Source: Lineus longissimus (lineage: Eukaryota; Nemertea; Pilidiophora; Heteronemertea; Lineidae). From it: DNA of 64,000 nt. The notes below the pieces were generated by a model, which was given only the letters and a program-made list of their open reading frames with translations, made no database searches and was not told the DNA's origin. The DNA is taken from NCBI RefSeq assembly GCF_910592395.1, contig NC_088308.1, positions 11,919,001 through 11,983,000 on the forward strand. Direction: 5' to 3'. Positions within the stretch are counted from its first letter, which is position 1, and every line of letters begins with the position of its first letter. Position numbers and translations under genes: made by a program. Positions 24,242-33,371 of this stretch are shown here, piece by piece.

Positions 24242-25577
24242 ATGGTTCTTCCCACCACTTTGAAAAGAAAGCATTCGCTGAAAGGAGTGAATTTGTTCCC
24301 GCTATTAAGGAGATTGAGGGAAGAGTCTGACCATCCAAAAGAATTTGCACGGTTTTCCGCGGATCAACCATTGGAGAACTTACCAATCGATCAACTTGAC
24401 CGAAATTTCAAAGCGATGTCTGAATCGTCGATCGCCGAGGTTTTGGAGATACTGGATAGAGAGGTCAACACATCCAATGCGCGTTCAGTAGCCCATCACG
24501 GGATTCTGTTAGCAAATGAGATAGGACAACCCAAAGGAGAGATTTTAAAGGTGAGGCATCATATGGGGTGGAGCATTGCCAGAAGTATTTCAGGGTACGG
24601 TAGTTTCTCTTAAGATGGTGTTCTTTTTCCGGAAGCTGATATCATATAGTTTAGATTTGCAGTCATGTGGTGGTGTCTGTGTTACATCTGAACAGTATGT
24701 TATTGAACAGGAATATTAACATCGATTTAATGGATGGGCTCTCACGACGAGTTTTCTTTGTCTTTTCTTTGCCTATATTGCTTATGGCTCGTTTTCACCT
24801 TTGCTTCCAGGATAAGGTTGCTCCGTCCGCTGCTGCGGGATCAGCTACCGGTGGTGACATCAGTGATGTCCCTTCAACATCCAAGAAGGTCAAGTTGAGT
24901 AGCCCGGAGGATGGGAAATCCGACGATGTAAGGAAAATCAAGGAAATGGTCAGAGATGTTGCATCGCAGCGGCATCCTAATGACTCTCTTTTGTTAATGT
25001 ATTTGGATAAGTTGTCTGGAGTGTCTCTCTTGGTGGGTGACAAGGACGCGGTGATGTATGAGGAGCTCTACCACCAGGCACACAAGAATCAGGGTGAATT
25101 AGAAATCGCCAAATTTGTCCTTTCTGTCCTTGGCGGTGGAGCTTCGGAGGTGGTTTCCAAAGCATTATCCAAATTTTTGGGGAAGTCAGAAGAGAAGAAT
25201 AGGTCCAGAGGAAGGGATAACTCCCCGTCTCCTCCTCCGGCAATGAAGGTTAGACCGGCTTCTCCCCTGAGCAATTTATACCCAGGTCGTAGTGTCGCCG
25301 AGCCAGCTCCCCCTGGGACTCAGTATGATTATCAATCTTATCCCTCGGGGGCCCAGGGTAGAGGTTATGGTTATGGCCGGGGATATGGTAGGGGGGCTGG
25401 ATATGGTAGGGGGCGCGGGTATGGCGGTGGGTATGGTGGTGGTTACGGCGGGGGTTACGGTGGAGGTTATGGCTTTGTAAGGCTGGGGGGGCGTTCATTT
25501 GTTTTCTGTGTCAGGAGGCAGGTCACTTAATGAGGGATTGCCCGAAATTGAAGGCGGCGGTAAACCAAACTAAATAA
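24242..25577 (+). pseudogene. Ngaro gag with one intron and one frameshift
   Basis: Exon 1 starts MVLPTTLKRKHSLKG (24242) and ends at 24550 (AAAG before GTGAGG). Exon 2 starts after TTGCTTCCAG at 24811, in frame. The second part has a Gly/Tyr-rich tail (GYGRGYGRGAGYGRG) and then, one frame over, a zinc knuckle CX2CX4HX4C at 25500-25541, ending at a TAA at 25575-25577. The frame change falls in a run of seven G near 25,490. A knuckle after a basic Gly-rich tail is the usual gag C-terminus and would bind the element RNA. The acceptor TTCTTGCAG at 24,240 suggests a further 5' UTR intron. Confidence 0.75.
24551..24810 (+). other. Candidate intron inside Ngaro gag
   Basis: GTGAGG donor, pyrimidine-rich tract and CAG acceptor; removing it joins two gag reading frames in phase. 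The open frame otherwise stops at 24,613. Confidence 0.6.
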
Positions 25578-25642
25578 TTCCGTCAAACCAACTCCTTTTT
25601 TCTTTTTCTCTCTCTTGCCCTGTTTCTGCACCCGGGAGCCCT

Positions 25643-25849
25643 TTGCTCTTAGTAAGAGATTTCCTCTTACATTGGGTCTGGATCGAGGGTATCCCTTTGC
25701 TTTTCTCCTTTCAGAGTGGTGTTTTTGGATCCTATAAGGTATCGGAATGGGAAGTGAATTGTGGATTCGATCCGCTGTCGGCATCTATTGCGGTTAATAA
25801 GGAGGTTTGTTGGACCACCCTGAAAGGAGTTGCTGAGGGATTCTCTCCG
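25643..25849 (+). pseudogene. N-terminal fragment of Ngaro pol, left of the Maverick
   Basis: This open frame (VFGSYKVSEWEVNCGFDPLS and following) lies after the gag stop and is broken by the Maverick at 25,850. The coding continues on the other side of the Maverick at 46,069. I assign it to pol by position only. Confidence 0.45.
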
Positions 25850-25855
25850 TCCACA
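25850..25855. repeat. Left 6-bp target duplication of the Maverick (TCCACA)
   Basis: TCCACA here and TCCTCA at 46069-46074 match at five of six positions. Maverick/Polinton integration characteristically duplicates 5-6 bp. Confidence 0.6.
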
Positions 25856-26130
25856 AGAATATATGTATTGTGGTGGTAGGAATATAGGTATTTTGAAGCT
25901 ATTTTGACAAAAGCCCTTACAGGTCTTTTTGTCTCAAATTAGCTTAGAAACCCCTAAGAACCAGACACCACAATACATATATTCTATCATTCATTAGATT
26001 CCCAGTGAAGCGTTGCAATGAAATGGTCAGTGAAGCGTTGCAGTGAAATGGTAAGGGAATACTAGAGTTCAATGGGTTAATGTAATCATGACTTACTGTA
26101 TTCCAACAGAAAGTACACGTCAATAGCTTT
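25856..26130 (+). repeat. Left terminal inverted repeat of the Maverick
   Basis: Starts AGAATATATGTATTGTGGTG and matches the reverse complement of 45818-46068, apart from an extra 29-bp tandem duplication of the GTGAAGCGTTGCA block. The outer 130 bp (25856-25985) is itself a long imperfect palindrome: its first 20 bases are inverted at 25966-25985. Confidence 0.95.
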
Positions 26131-26770
26131 CCAAGGATACATCATTGCAAATATCCGTTAAAAACTAGCAGAGAAATGAACCCTTGAAGTTCGCACATCT
26201 TGACAGTCCCAGCGTATTCCAATAAATGCTGTAGGCCTACAAGACAGCTGTTACAGTGATTAATCATTGTTGCTTGAATCTATTGAAAATATTGTTGACA
26301 GAGTCTGCATGTACATGGTAACATATGTTACCAAACAATACTCACGTCCCAAAGTATTACAAAAGGTCTATTGTTCGTTAATGCGTTTATCCGACAGAAT
26401 TTCGAGACATTATTTTAACGACGCAAAAATAATTTTCAGCGCTGAAATATTTTTCGAAAATTCTGTCGGATAAACGCATTAAGACACAATAGGCCTTTTC
26501 ATGTCTTTGACAAGCAAAAATAATTAATGATTGCAACATCTGATATGGCCATTGTAATTTGCAAGCAAAAATAATTAATGACTGCAACATCTGATATGGC
26601 CATTGTACAACTTAATATCACTATGGTTTAAAGGCAAATGTTATTCTGTCCATGGAGACATGATGTTAACGTCACACTTTCTCCATCTGGTGAGATTATT
26701 CCATTAAAATAAATGGCCTTTTTACTGTCTTCATTAACCAAAATTCAAGGAAAAAATTCAAGTAAATTAA
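26131..26770. other. Sub-terminal non-coding region with palindromes and a tandem repeat
   Basis: Contains the perfect palindrome GGTAACATATGTTACC (26317-26332), a foldback with arms of about 43 bp (26365-26408 and 26455-26497, sharing AATGCGTTTATCCGACAGAA) and a 51-bp direct tandem duplication (about 26510-26610). There is no gene. Position and structure would suit replication or packaging signals, but that is inference. Confidence 0.7.
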
Positions 26771-28162
26771 ATGTATTATCCAATAGCAAATCAACATAAA
26801 AGTAAATTCACCTATGACTTCTTTAATTTAGAAGTAACTGTTAATACTAATAACTTCTTCAGACTACAAGAAACTAAGATAACACCTGGGTTTTTGAGCC
26901 TGAAAAATAAGAAAGACTGTCTGCGACTGGAAAAGAATCCATTATCGTTTTACCAGAACCAATTTAACATGGCTGTTTGGTTTGCTACAACAGGTTGTGG
27001 TATTTCAATAGACGATCACTTGAATCACAGTGACCCATTGTTAAGGTCAATTTACAGGTTTCATGTTTACTATCAAATATTGAAGATCAAGAAGAATCTA
27101 GAGATACCAATTCCAGGTGAAAGTGATTTTAATGAGACAAACAATAACATTAACCGTAGGAAACTAGGAGGGTTATTGAGTGAATTTGGTTTAAAAGACG
27201 AGTACGATTTCTCGGTGTTTGAAAATAACGGTGGTTGGAGGTCATGGAGTGTACCGGATTACAACCCGAACATAACTGATCCCGGATATTACATCAATGA
27301 TTCTAAAATCAATTTCTTCCTCATGCAAGTTCATGAAAATAGAATGCCACCGATGTTCAGTAAAGACTGGGATGCTGGAATGGCTAATTTCAAATATCCA
27401 GATATTTTCATCAAGGATCATGTCAGGAGACACAAGAATGTATTTGATGTAATTACACAAAATGAATGTCAAACCTATCAACAATTCATGATATTTAAAT
27501 CAAATGGTTTCTCTAATCCTGGAATAGAGAGGTTGAATGACACCATAAGAACATATGTTTACTGTATTCTGGGTGCTCAGGCGTTGACCAGAACACCAAT
27601 AATTGGAGTACCGGGTACAGAATTGGATGCTCAGAAGGAATTTAACAAACTATTAAAGGACTCGATTAATCAACATCCTGATATTCCCACTTCAATTCAA
27701 AGATATCAAAAAGCAGTGAGTGACACTCATACAAGACTAGATTATGTAATATCACCAGGATTGTATGTCATAGGATCAAATATGGTACTCGTTATTGGTA
27801 AGCTGGATAACTACAATAATAACATTTTAATAGCACCAAAAAATGCTAAACCCGGTAAGAATGACATTAACCACAAAAAGACCTTACCACCACCACTGAT
27901 GGAAGGAAATAGTTCTAAGAAAATAAGAGTTAAGAGTAGCGTTGGTACTGTCAAGACGGACTTCGTCCTGAGAGCAAAGCTCGAGACCAGTCATAAACCA
28001 AATAGTAATGTTGATACACCAAAAACAACTGAAACCTCAAAGAATACTCCTACTACTACTAAACTTGACACCAAAGTTGAGAAGGTGGATGATACTCATA
28101 AAACAATTAAATTCATGCTTTACTCAGTTGTTGGTACATTGATTGTTTTTATGGTTAGATAA
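26771..28162 (+). CDS. Maverick ORF, 463 aa, C-terminally anchored membrane protein, unknown function
   Basis: The start lies in TTAAATG, matching the TAAATG start motif seen at many genes of the element. The first about 360 residues look globular, with FYQNQFNMAVWFATTGCGIS and GLYVIGSNMVLVIGKL. A low-complexity Lys/Thr linker follows and the last 18 residues (FMLYSVVGTLIVFMVR) form a membrane segment. One double-hairpin palindrome (27956-27984) is read in frame as TDFVLRAKLE inside the linker. It is first in a run of five plus-strand genes. A structural role is likely from the context; I do not recognise a family. Confidence 0.8.
   Translation: MYYPIANQHKSKFTYDFFNLEVTVNTNNFFRLQETKITPGFLSLKNKKDCLRLEKNPLSFYQNQFNMAVWFATTGCGISIDDHLNHSDPLLRSIYRFHVYYQILKIKKNLEIPIPGESDFNETNNNINRRKLGGLLSEFGLKDEYDFSVFENNGGWRSWSVPDYNPNITDPGYYINDSKINFFLMQVHENRMPPMFSKDWDAGMANFKYPDIFIKDHVRRHKNVFDVITQNECQTYQQFMIFKSNGFSNPGIERLNDTIRTYVYCILGAQALTRTPIIGVPGTELDAQKEFNKLLKDSINQHPDIPTSIQRYQKAVSDTHTRLDYVISPGLYVIGSNMVLVIGKLDNYNNNILIAPKNAKPGKNDINHKKTLPPPLMEGNSSKKIRVKSSVGTVKTDFVLRAKLETSHKPNSNVDTPKTTETSKNTPTTTKLDTKVEKVDDTHKTIKFMLYSVVGTLIVFMVR
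27956..27984 (+). repeat. Double-hairpin palindrome 1, in frame
   Basis: Stem 1 GGAC/GTCC with loop TTC; spacer TGA; stem 2 GAGC/GCTC with loop AAA. Confidence 0.85.
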
Positions 28163-28172
28163 ATAAGTAATT

Positions 28173-29732
28173 ATGGCTGAAGGAGGTGAAAATTATGAAA
28201 TGAGTGATTACGATCCACAATCATCATCATCATCATCATCATCATCAGGAACTTTTGAACAAATTCTAGAAATGAGAAAGAATCTCCCTTATCCAGATGA
28301 CGGCACAACATACAACACAGGAGGTGAATATATCCAAATGGATGAGATAGATCCTAATACAAGTGAAACCAATAGAACTTTTCAAGATGACGGCACAACA
28401 TACAACACAGGAGGTGGAAATCTTACTACTGAAACTTCATTCAGTACACCAGAAAGAGTAAGAGGTATTGTCCCTGAATTGATGGAAAAGGAGTTAAGTT
28501 ACGATACAATAGAGGATAAACTTGATACAGCATTGGGAGGATCAAACTGGAATTATGACAAGAAAAAATTGAGTAATCTTTCACCACACATTAGTTACAA
28601 TGGAAACAAACTTTATTACAATCCGAAAACAAAGTATGAAGTTGATTTGATAAAAGGTAAACTTGAAAACGAAAATTTATTTGACTGGCGTAATAAGGAT
28701 AAAACCATTATTATCAAGTTAATTCCTTTAACTAAGGATAATGGAAGCTTCTATGCTGAAGGCACATTAAAGACTAAGTTTGGTACTAGATTTGTTGACA
28801 TGATTAGAGGTATGATTGCACCTGACCCACCAGTAAGTCAACCTACATTAGTAACCCCTGAAACACAGGCAGTAATTAATGAGGTAAACAGTTCAAACCA
28901 ACCAATAGATAAATTAATTGATTCTAATGATGATGAACTTAAAACACTGGGTTTTACTGAATATGCCTTGAGAGAACTTAGAGGGTTAAAACAGGCTGGT
29001 GATAAACTAGCTGCAGTAAAGAGGGATAAGGACATGCAAATAGAGGAATTAGAAAATAAACTTCATAATTTAACAAGAGACTATGTAAAGTCTGTAGAAG
29101 AAGATACTAAAGATAAAGGAGAGTTGAAAAAGCAAATAGATGAACTAAATGACAAATTGCATGAGGAACAGTCAAAGGTATGGAGGTTAGACAATGACAG
29201 GGAGTCACAAACTAGAAGAATTAAACATTTAATTGTTGATGTTCTAAAGAAACCAGATTCAACTATTCCTCTAAAGGACAGAATAAAGTTACTTTTTAAG
29301 ACGTATGGTGTAACTATTAGCGCCATAATAACAGCTGTTGTAATGACATTTACAACTCTAGGTCTCAGTATCAGTAGTGCTTTAAGTGGTGCCACTAAAT
29401 CTGTAAAACCAACTCCAGGACCAGGACCATCTCCAGGACCAGACCCAACTCCAGGACCTACACCAGAACCAGGACCAAAACCATCAATACCAGATAAAGT
29501 AAAAGAAGGTCTAAAGAAGTTTGCTGAATGGCTAAAAGAACTAGCCAAGAAATCAGCTGCGGCTTTACCGGGAATCATCGGTTCTATCGTATCATTTCTC
29601 CTGAAAACAATTGGTGCAGTTGTTGGCTTTCTAGCCGAACATCTGATCATAGCAGTTATTGCTATTGTTAGTTCCATAATTTATGGTTTAATTGGGGGTG
29701 TTAAAGCCTTAAAATCACGTAAAAGGTCTTAG
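28173..29732 (+). CDS. Maverick ORF, 519 aa, coiled-coil membrane protein
   Basis: The protein begins with an acidic Ser-rich head. It has two exact copies of DDGTTYNTGG (from a 31-nt direct repeat at about 28,297 and 28,385), a globular part, and a coiled coil at about residues 270-350. A membrane segment follows near 385-408, then a Pro-Gly repeat (PGPGPSPGPDPTPGP), and at least two further hydrophobic segments near 465-510. The gene lies 10 bp after the previous gene. The start is TTATGG, without the TAAATG motif. The architecture suggests a capsid-associated or membrane-active structural protein; the function is not known. Confidence 0.75.
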   Translation: MAEGGENYEMSDYDPQSSSSSSSSSGTFEQILEMRKNLPYPDDGTTYNTGGEYIQMDEIDPNTSETNRTFQDDGTTYNTGGGNLTTETSFSTPERVRGIVPELMEKELSYDTIEDKLDTALGGSNWNYDKKKLSNLSPHISYNGNKLYYNPKTKYEVDLIKGKLENENLFDWRNKDKTIIIKLIPLTKDNGSFYAEGTLKTKFGTRFVDMIRGMIAPDPPVSQPTLVTPETQAVINEVNSSNQPIDKLIDSNDDELKTLGFTEYALRELRGLKQAGDKLAAVKRDKDMQIEELENKLHNLTRDYVKSVEEDTKDKGELKKQIDELNDKLHEEQSKVWRLDNDRESQTRRIKHLIVDVLKKPDSTIPLKDRIKLLFKTYGVTISAIITAVVMTFTTLGLSISSALSGATKSVKPTPGPGPSPGPDPTPGPTPEPGPKPSIPDKVKEGLKKFAEWLKELAKKSAAALPGIIGSIVSFLLKTIGAVVGFLAEHLIIAVIAIVSSIIYGLIGGVKALKSRKRS

Positions 29733-29779
29733 GTGACCTTCTATCAAAACAATGTTTAAAAAATAATTATTATGTAAAT

Positions 29780-30922
29780 ATGAATAAATACATCTCATTA
29801 AAAGACTATTATTCTAGTGAGTCGGACTTCGTCCTGAGAGCAGAGCTCGAGTGGAACAATGAGAATCTTAAAGGATACATTCGTCCTAGGGTCATGGATA
29901 GAAATTTTAGTGAAGAAAATGTCAGCAAGAATTATGACAGTGGGAAATTTGATAAGCCTACTGAGACAATCAAAGTAGTCCTGCCAAGAATGAAAGAATA
30001 TGACGTCAGTACCAACACTAATGCTCAATTCTGCCGTAATTGTAAAAGGTGGACACTTTTTGAGTATCAAAAAAACTTGAATTCAGCAAGGTACGCAGCT
30101 AAAACTGTGAAGTATCAATTCTGCACCAATTGCAATTCGACTACTTACGACGATGATTTTAAAACTCTTGAGATCAATATTGACAACAAGACACGTTACT
30201 TTGACAGTATTCTAAGGAAACTTGGATGGAGTCGGCTGTCCGAATCGGCAGTTAAGTATTTAAAGGACTTTGTGGAAGGGTATTTACAGTGCTACTTTTC
30301 AAGTCACAGAAAATGTCTTAGTAAGCAGAGATATGAAAGTACTCTTCAGTCAGCCCTAAAAATGGGTATTAACACTCTCCCCTCTAAGTTATGTAACCAA
30401 GGGTTACATGGTGAAGCCATGCTTTTTAAATTTCACTGTGGGGAATATGATTGGTTTCTTGCCATTGAATTTATTAACAGGGCAATTGGTAAACCGCAAT
30501 TAACCGATGAGAATATCACTGACCTTAGACTAGTGTACTATGCTTTCCTTAGATTTCTGCATTACTGTGGTGTCAAGGTCACCATTAACTACAAGGTATT
30601 TTTACACCAAGCCTTTAAAACGCTGAAAATTGATTATGTAATATTTACACCTTTTTTAACCAACAAGGAGCGAGTAAATGATTTGGAGAGATTATGGTAT
30701 GATTTCACTCAAAGTATTTTCTTCCAGAATTACAAGGTTGAGAAGGAATATGACCAGGATATTGACAAGCAGTTTGACGTTTTACTGAGTGCCAGTGCAG
30801 GTCGAGACATTAACTGCATCAGTAATATTAAGTTTACACCAGCCGGACTTCGTCCTGAGAGCATAGCACCAGCCGGACTTCGTCCTGAGAGCATAGCTCG
30901 AGCTAGTGTTAAGATGCAATAA
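29780..30922 (+). CDS. Maverick ORF, 380 aa, zinc-ribbon protein; tentative VLTF3-like late transcription factor
   Basis: Two CX2C pairs, FCRNCKRW and FCTNCNST, about 28 residues apart, form a zinc ribbon near residues 81-120. A helical region follows with ILRKLGWSRL and CGVKVTINYKVFLHQAFKTL. The pattern of ribbon first and a conserved asparagine-rich helical block later reminds me of the VLTF3-like factors of poxviruses and related double jelly-roll viruses; this is a weak match by eye. A hairpin palindrome lies in frame near the start (29822-29850, read SDFVLRAELE), and a tandem pair is read near the end (GLRPESIAPAGLRPESIA). The gene is the third of the plus-strand block. Confidence 0.55.
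   Translation: MNKYISLKDYYSSESDFVLRAELEWNNENLKGYIRPRVMDRNFSEENVSKNYDSGKFDKPTETIKVVLPRMKEYDVSTNTNAQFCRNCKRWTLFEYQKNLNSARYAAKTVKYQFCTNCNSTTYDDDFKTLEINIDNKTRYFDSILRKLGWSRLSESAVKYLKDFVEGYLQCYFSSHRKCLSKQRYESTLQSALKMGINTLPSKLCNQGLHGEAMLFKFHCGEYDWFLAIEFINRAIGKPQLTDENITDLRLVYYAFLRFLHYCGVKVTINYKVFLHQAFKTLKIDYVIFTPFLTNKERVNDLERLWYDFTQSIFFQNYKVEKEYDQDIDKQFDVLLSASAGRDINCISNIKFTPAGLRPESIAPAGLRPESIARASVKMQ
29822..29850 (+). repeat. Double-hairpin palindrome 2, in frame
   Basis: Stem 1 GGAC/GTCC loop TTC; spacer TGA; stem 2 GAGC/GCTC loop AGA. It is read in the same frame as copy 1 but in a different gene. Confidence 0.85.
30843..30901 (+). repeat. Tandem pair of double-hairpin palindromes, in frame
   Basis: Two 30-bp copies lie head to tail (stem 1 starts at 30845 and 30875). 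Both have GGAC/GTCC with loop TTC, spacer TGA and stem 2 GAGC with loop ATA. The first copy has lost one pairing base (GCAC in place of GCTC). They are read in a different frame from copies 1 and 2. Confidence 0.85.
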
Positions 30923-30973
30923 AGTTGTGAAAACAGCATTTTGCACTTAACAGTCATTTTTCCATAATTTTAA

Positions 30974-31795
30974 ATGAATAATCAGCAAATGAATAGTCAG
31001 ACATCTGCAGTGATTGAACAACAGATGAAACAGATTGGTGTTATGAGTCCTGAGAGCTTAGCTCGAGTTGGGGCTTCTAACCAACAGAATACTGGTAGTT
31101 ACCAACAAAACAGAACTAACTTTCAACAGAACTGCTCTACAAATCAACAAGTTTCAAACAAGCAGTTGAATAGTTCAAATTTTGTTAATCCTAGTCAAGG
31201 AATAGTTAATCCCAGTCAAGGAATAGTCAATTCTAGTTGCCAACTAGGCTCAACTAGCAATCAACAAAATTTGAACTATTTGACTGATAGTGGCCTTAAA
31301 GCCAAACAAGACTTAGAGATTCTAGTTGCAACTGGTAAAAGCAAGGATTTCCTTAATATACAAATAACTTTTAATGACTTAGATAATATGACTGAAAAAG
31401 AAATCTTAAAACACCATAGAATGTATGAAACAAAGATGGCTGCCAGACTTAATGATTCTTTGGGTAAGACAGTAATTAAAGCTTACACTAAATTATCAAG
31501 GTGGTTATTACCAATAGATGATGAAGATAATCTTTATCATGATCTTAGAAATGATTATTTGATAACTAACGAGTTGGATAAATGGCTTGGATGGTTGAGT
31601 TTGAGAATGGGACCATTAACTGCACTTGCCTCAACAACACTTATTACTTTAGGTCATTGTCATGAGGAATCATCTATGACTGCATCGAGTATGACTGCAT
31701 CAAATATGAATACACCAAATATGACTGTCTCTGAATGTGACAAATCAATAGATGAAAGTCTAGATATCACAGGTAGTGATGATAAAGAAGACTAA
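30974..31795 (+). CDS. Maverick ORF, 273 aa, Gln/Asn-rich head and helical domain
   Basis: The start lies in TTTTAAATG. The first about 110 residues are Gln/Asn/Ser-rich with a doubled NPSQGIV block. The remainder is a compact helical domain (ILKHHRMYETKMAARLND, WLGWLSLRMGPLTALASTT) and an acidic tail with short SMTAS-type repeats. A partial hairpin palindrome (31047-31066) is read as SPESLAR. The function is unknown; its place between other candidate structural genes suggests a virion or assembly role. Confidence 0.7.
   Translation: MNNQQMNSQTSAVIEQQMKQIGVMSPESLARVGASNQQNTGSYQQNRTNFQQNCSTNQQVSNKQLNSSNFVNPSQGIVNPSQGIVNSSCQLGSTSNQQNLNYLTDSGLKAKQDLEILVATGKSKDFLNIQITFNDLDNMTEKEILKHHRMYETKMAARLNDSLGKTVIKAYTKLSRWLLPIDDEDNLYHDLRNDYLITNELDKWLGWLSLRMGPLTALASTTLITLGHCHEESSMTASSMTASNMNTPNMTVSECDKSIDESLDITGSDDKED
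31047..31066 (+). repeat. Partial hairpin palindrome
   Basis: GTCC, spacer TGA, stem GAGC/GCTC with loop TTA, then GA. The left half of stem 1 has decayed. Confidence 0.7.
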
Positions 31796-31811
31796 ATTAA
31801 CCTGGTTATGA

Positions 31812-31824
31812 GAACATAGTTCGA
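31812..31824 (+). repeat. Single remaining hairpin after the 273-aa gene
   Basis: Stem GAAC/GTTC with loop ATA then GA, in the 49-bp intergenic gap. Stem 1 is no longer recognisable. Confidence 0.65.
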
Positions 31825-31844
31825 ATTAAATTCGGCCAAGATAA

Positions 31845-32321
31845 ATGGAACTTGAAACTGTAACTGATACTACTAAAGTTTCAGTGTCTAAGAAACCTCG
31901 ATCAGAGAAACAATTAGCATGGTCTAGAGAACTGGGTAGAAGATCTAAGGAATTTAAGAGGATAAAAAAGGATAAGACGACATTTAAAGTACAGGACTCC
32001 TCACCAAAAAACAGAGTTGTGGAAAAGGAGGAAGAAGAAGTAGAGGAAGAAGAACCACAATCTCAAAATACTGATGTATCACTGCGTGAATCTAGTAGTA
32101 ATACTTATGTCTATGTACTAGGTTTAGGTGCCGTTATTTTAGCCGCATTAATTATGTTTAAGAAACTTCCTAAAAAAGTAAGTAAAGAGCAGCGATCAGG
32201 CTTGAATCGAACTTTGTTCTCTGGACAAAGTCCGAATGAAGCAGTCATGAAGGGATCAATTAACCCTCTTGTTAAACCTGTAGTTAAAGAGAAGAAATGT
32301 ACTATTCCTTTAATGGAATGA
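31845..32321 (+). CDS. Maverick ORF, 158 aa, single-pass membrane protein
   Basis: The start lies in GATAAATG. A basic N-terminal half and a Glu-rich stretch are followed by one membrane segment (YVYVLGLGAVILAALIMF, residues about 87-104) and a short basic tail with a hairpin palindrome read as NRTLFSGQSPNE. The gene ends at a TGA and overlaps the 3' end of the convergent penton-like gene by 20 bp. A small membrane-associated structural role is possible. Confidence 0.7.
   Translation: MELETVTDTTKVSVSKKPRSEKQLAWSRELGRRSKEFKRIKKDKTTFKVQDSSPKNRVVEKEEEEVEEEEPQSQNTDVSLRESSSNTYVYVLGLGAVILAALIMFKKLPKKVSKEQRSGLNRTLFSGQSPNEAVMKGSINPLVKPVVKEKKCTIPLME
32207..32235 (-). repeat. Double-hairpin palindrome, inverted, in frame
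   Basis: Read on the minus strand: stem 1 GGAC/GTCC loop TTT, spacer AGA, stem 2 GAAC/GTTC loop AAA. Stem 2 differs from the GAGC type at paired positions. Confidence 0.85.
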
Positions 32322-33315
32322 TCTCATCAGGTGGTCGAGCAGAGCTCTCAGGACGAAGTCCGTCTAGGACAAAGGCCAGATAGCTCTGCTCGATTCTTAA
32401 CTCTAAAGAAACCTCTGTTCCTCTGAAATTAACTAGCTTACCATTCTCATCAGTGATTTCGAATTTTATGTGATTAGTACACTTATTTATCGTTTTCTTA
32501 CAATTCGGTTCGTATCGCTGCATTTTTATTTGGTCACCATCTTCTACAGGTATGATGCAGAAAATGTTAGATGGTTTATTGTTGTAGAGGGTCTTAGCTT
32601 TGTCAACCAAATTAGCTTGCAGGAATAGATATTTCCTGTAAAAGTTGAGTGGTCTTGTGGAGTAGTATTTTCCTTTCTTGGTGAATTTAGTTTGCTTAAA
32701 GCCAAACCACTCATTCACCACTGTGAGCTGTTTTTCTATCACCTCTCTTATGGTTTTGCTTATTTGAAAACCTTCTGTGTTTCTCTCAATCTTGATTTTT
32801 TCATTTTTATCTAACTTGTCTACTTTCAGAGGGTACTCTTTATCCTCTGTAAGTTCAAGGGTTATGTAATTATTGTTATCACAGTAAATTTTCACATGGC
32901 TTATTCCAATTTCTTTTATGTATTTTTGCCATACCTCACAAAACTCACTTAAACTAAAATGTCGAGAGTATGGAAATGTGTATTGAGTAATGGTGTCTTT
33001 AGTTGTGGTAGAATCATTTTCCAAATGCCGTTCTCAAATTTTCATGACTTCCTTTTCAAGTGTATCTGTTTCAAGTCCAGGAGCAAATAATGTCCTACAC
33101 CATAATTTTTTATCTAAGGGCTCATGTTTTGTAATTCTGGTTATTTCGACTAGAAATGAGAAAATCCTTACTCCCTCTGGTAGAAAATCACCTGTCCACC
33201 ATGAATTGTAAAAGGTTATCGATTTCAAAGTAATGGATTTTATGTCTAATTGGTCTGTTAAGTAGTACTCAAATTTGGCTTCATTACATTCTTGTTCATT
33301 GATTATGAAGTCCAT
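32302..33315 (-). pseudogene. Second penton-like (minor capsid) gene, interrupted by an in-frame TGA
   Basis: One frame runs from the ATG at 33315 to the stop at 32302 and is broken only by a TGA at 33034-33036. The N-terminal part has KSITFYNSWWTG. The later part has FPYSRHFSLSEFCEVW, PLNFYRKYLFLQANL and, near the end, FEITDENGKLVNFRG. The same motif order (an FYN block, a P-Y-L helix block, a TDE-G-G strand near the C-terminus) is present in the gene at 43339-44076, so I infer two paralogous single-jelly-roll penton-base-like proteins. The C-terminus contains two hairpin palindromes. Full length would be about 337 residues, typical for such a protein. Confidence 0.6.
32335..32393. repeat. 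Two oppositely oriented double-hairpin palindromes at a convergent gene junction
   Basis: 32335-32363 is a minus-strand copy: stem 2 GAGC/GCTC loop AGA, spacer TCA, stem 1 GGAC/GTCC loop GAA. 32366-32393 is a decayed plus-strand copy: GGAC with GGCC, loop AAA, then TAGC/GCTC, loop TCT. Both are read within the C-terminus of the minus-strand gene. Confidence 0.8.
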
Positions 33316-33371
33316 TTCTATTTAATTCAAGAGATTTATTGAATTTAATAAATTTTAATCTAATAAATAGA

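Noticed and set aside
29081-29677. Minus-strand ORF of 198 aa
   Set aside because: It is the mirror of the 519-aa membrane gene, whose composition keeps the other strand open.
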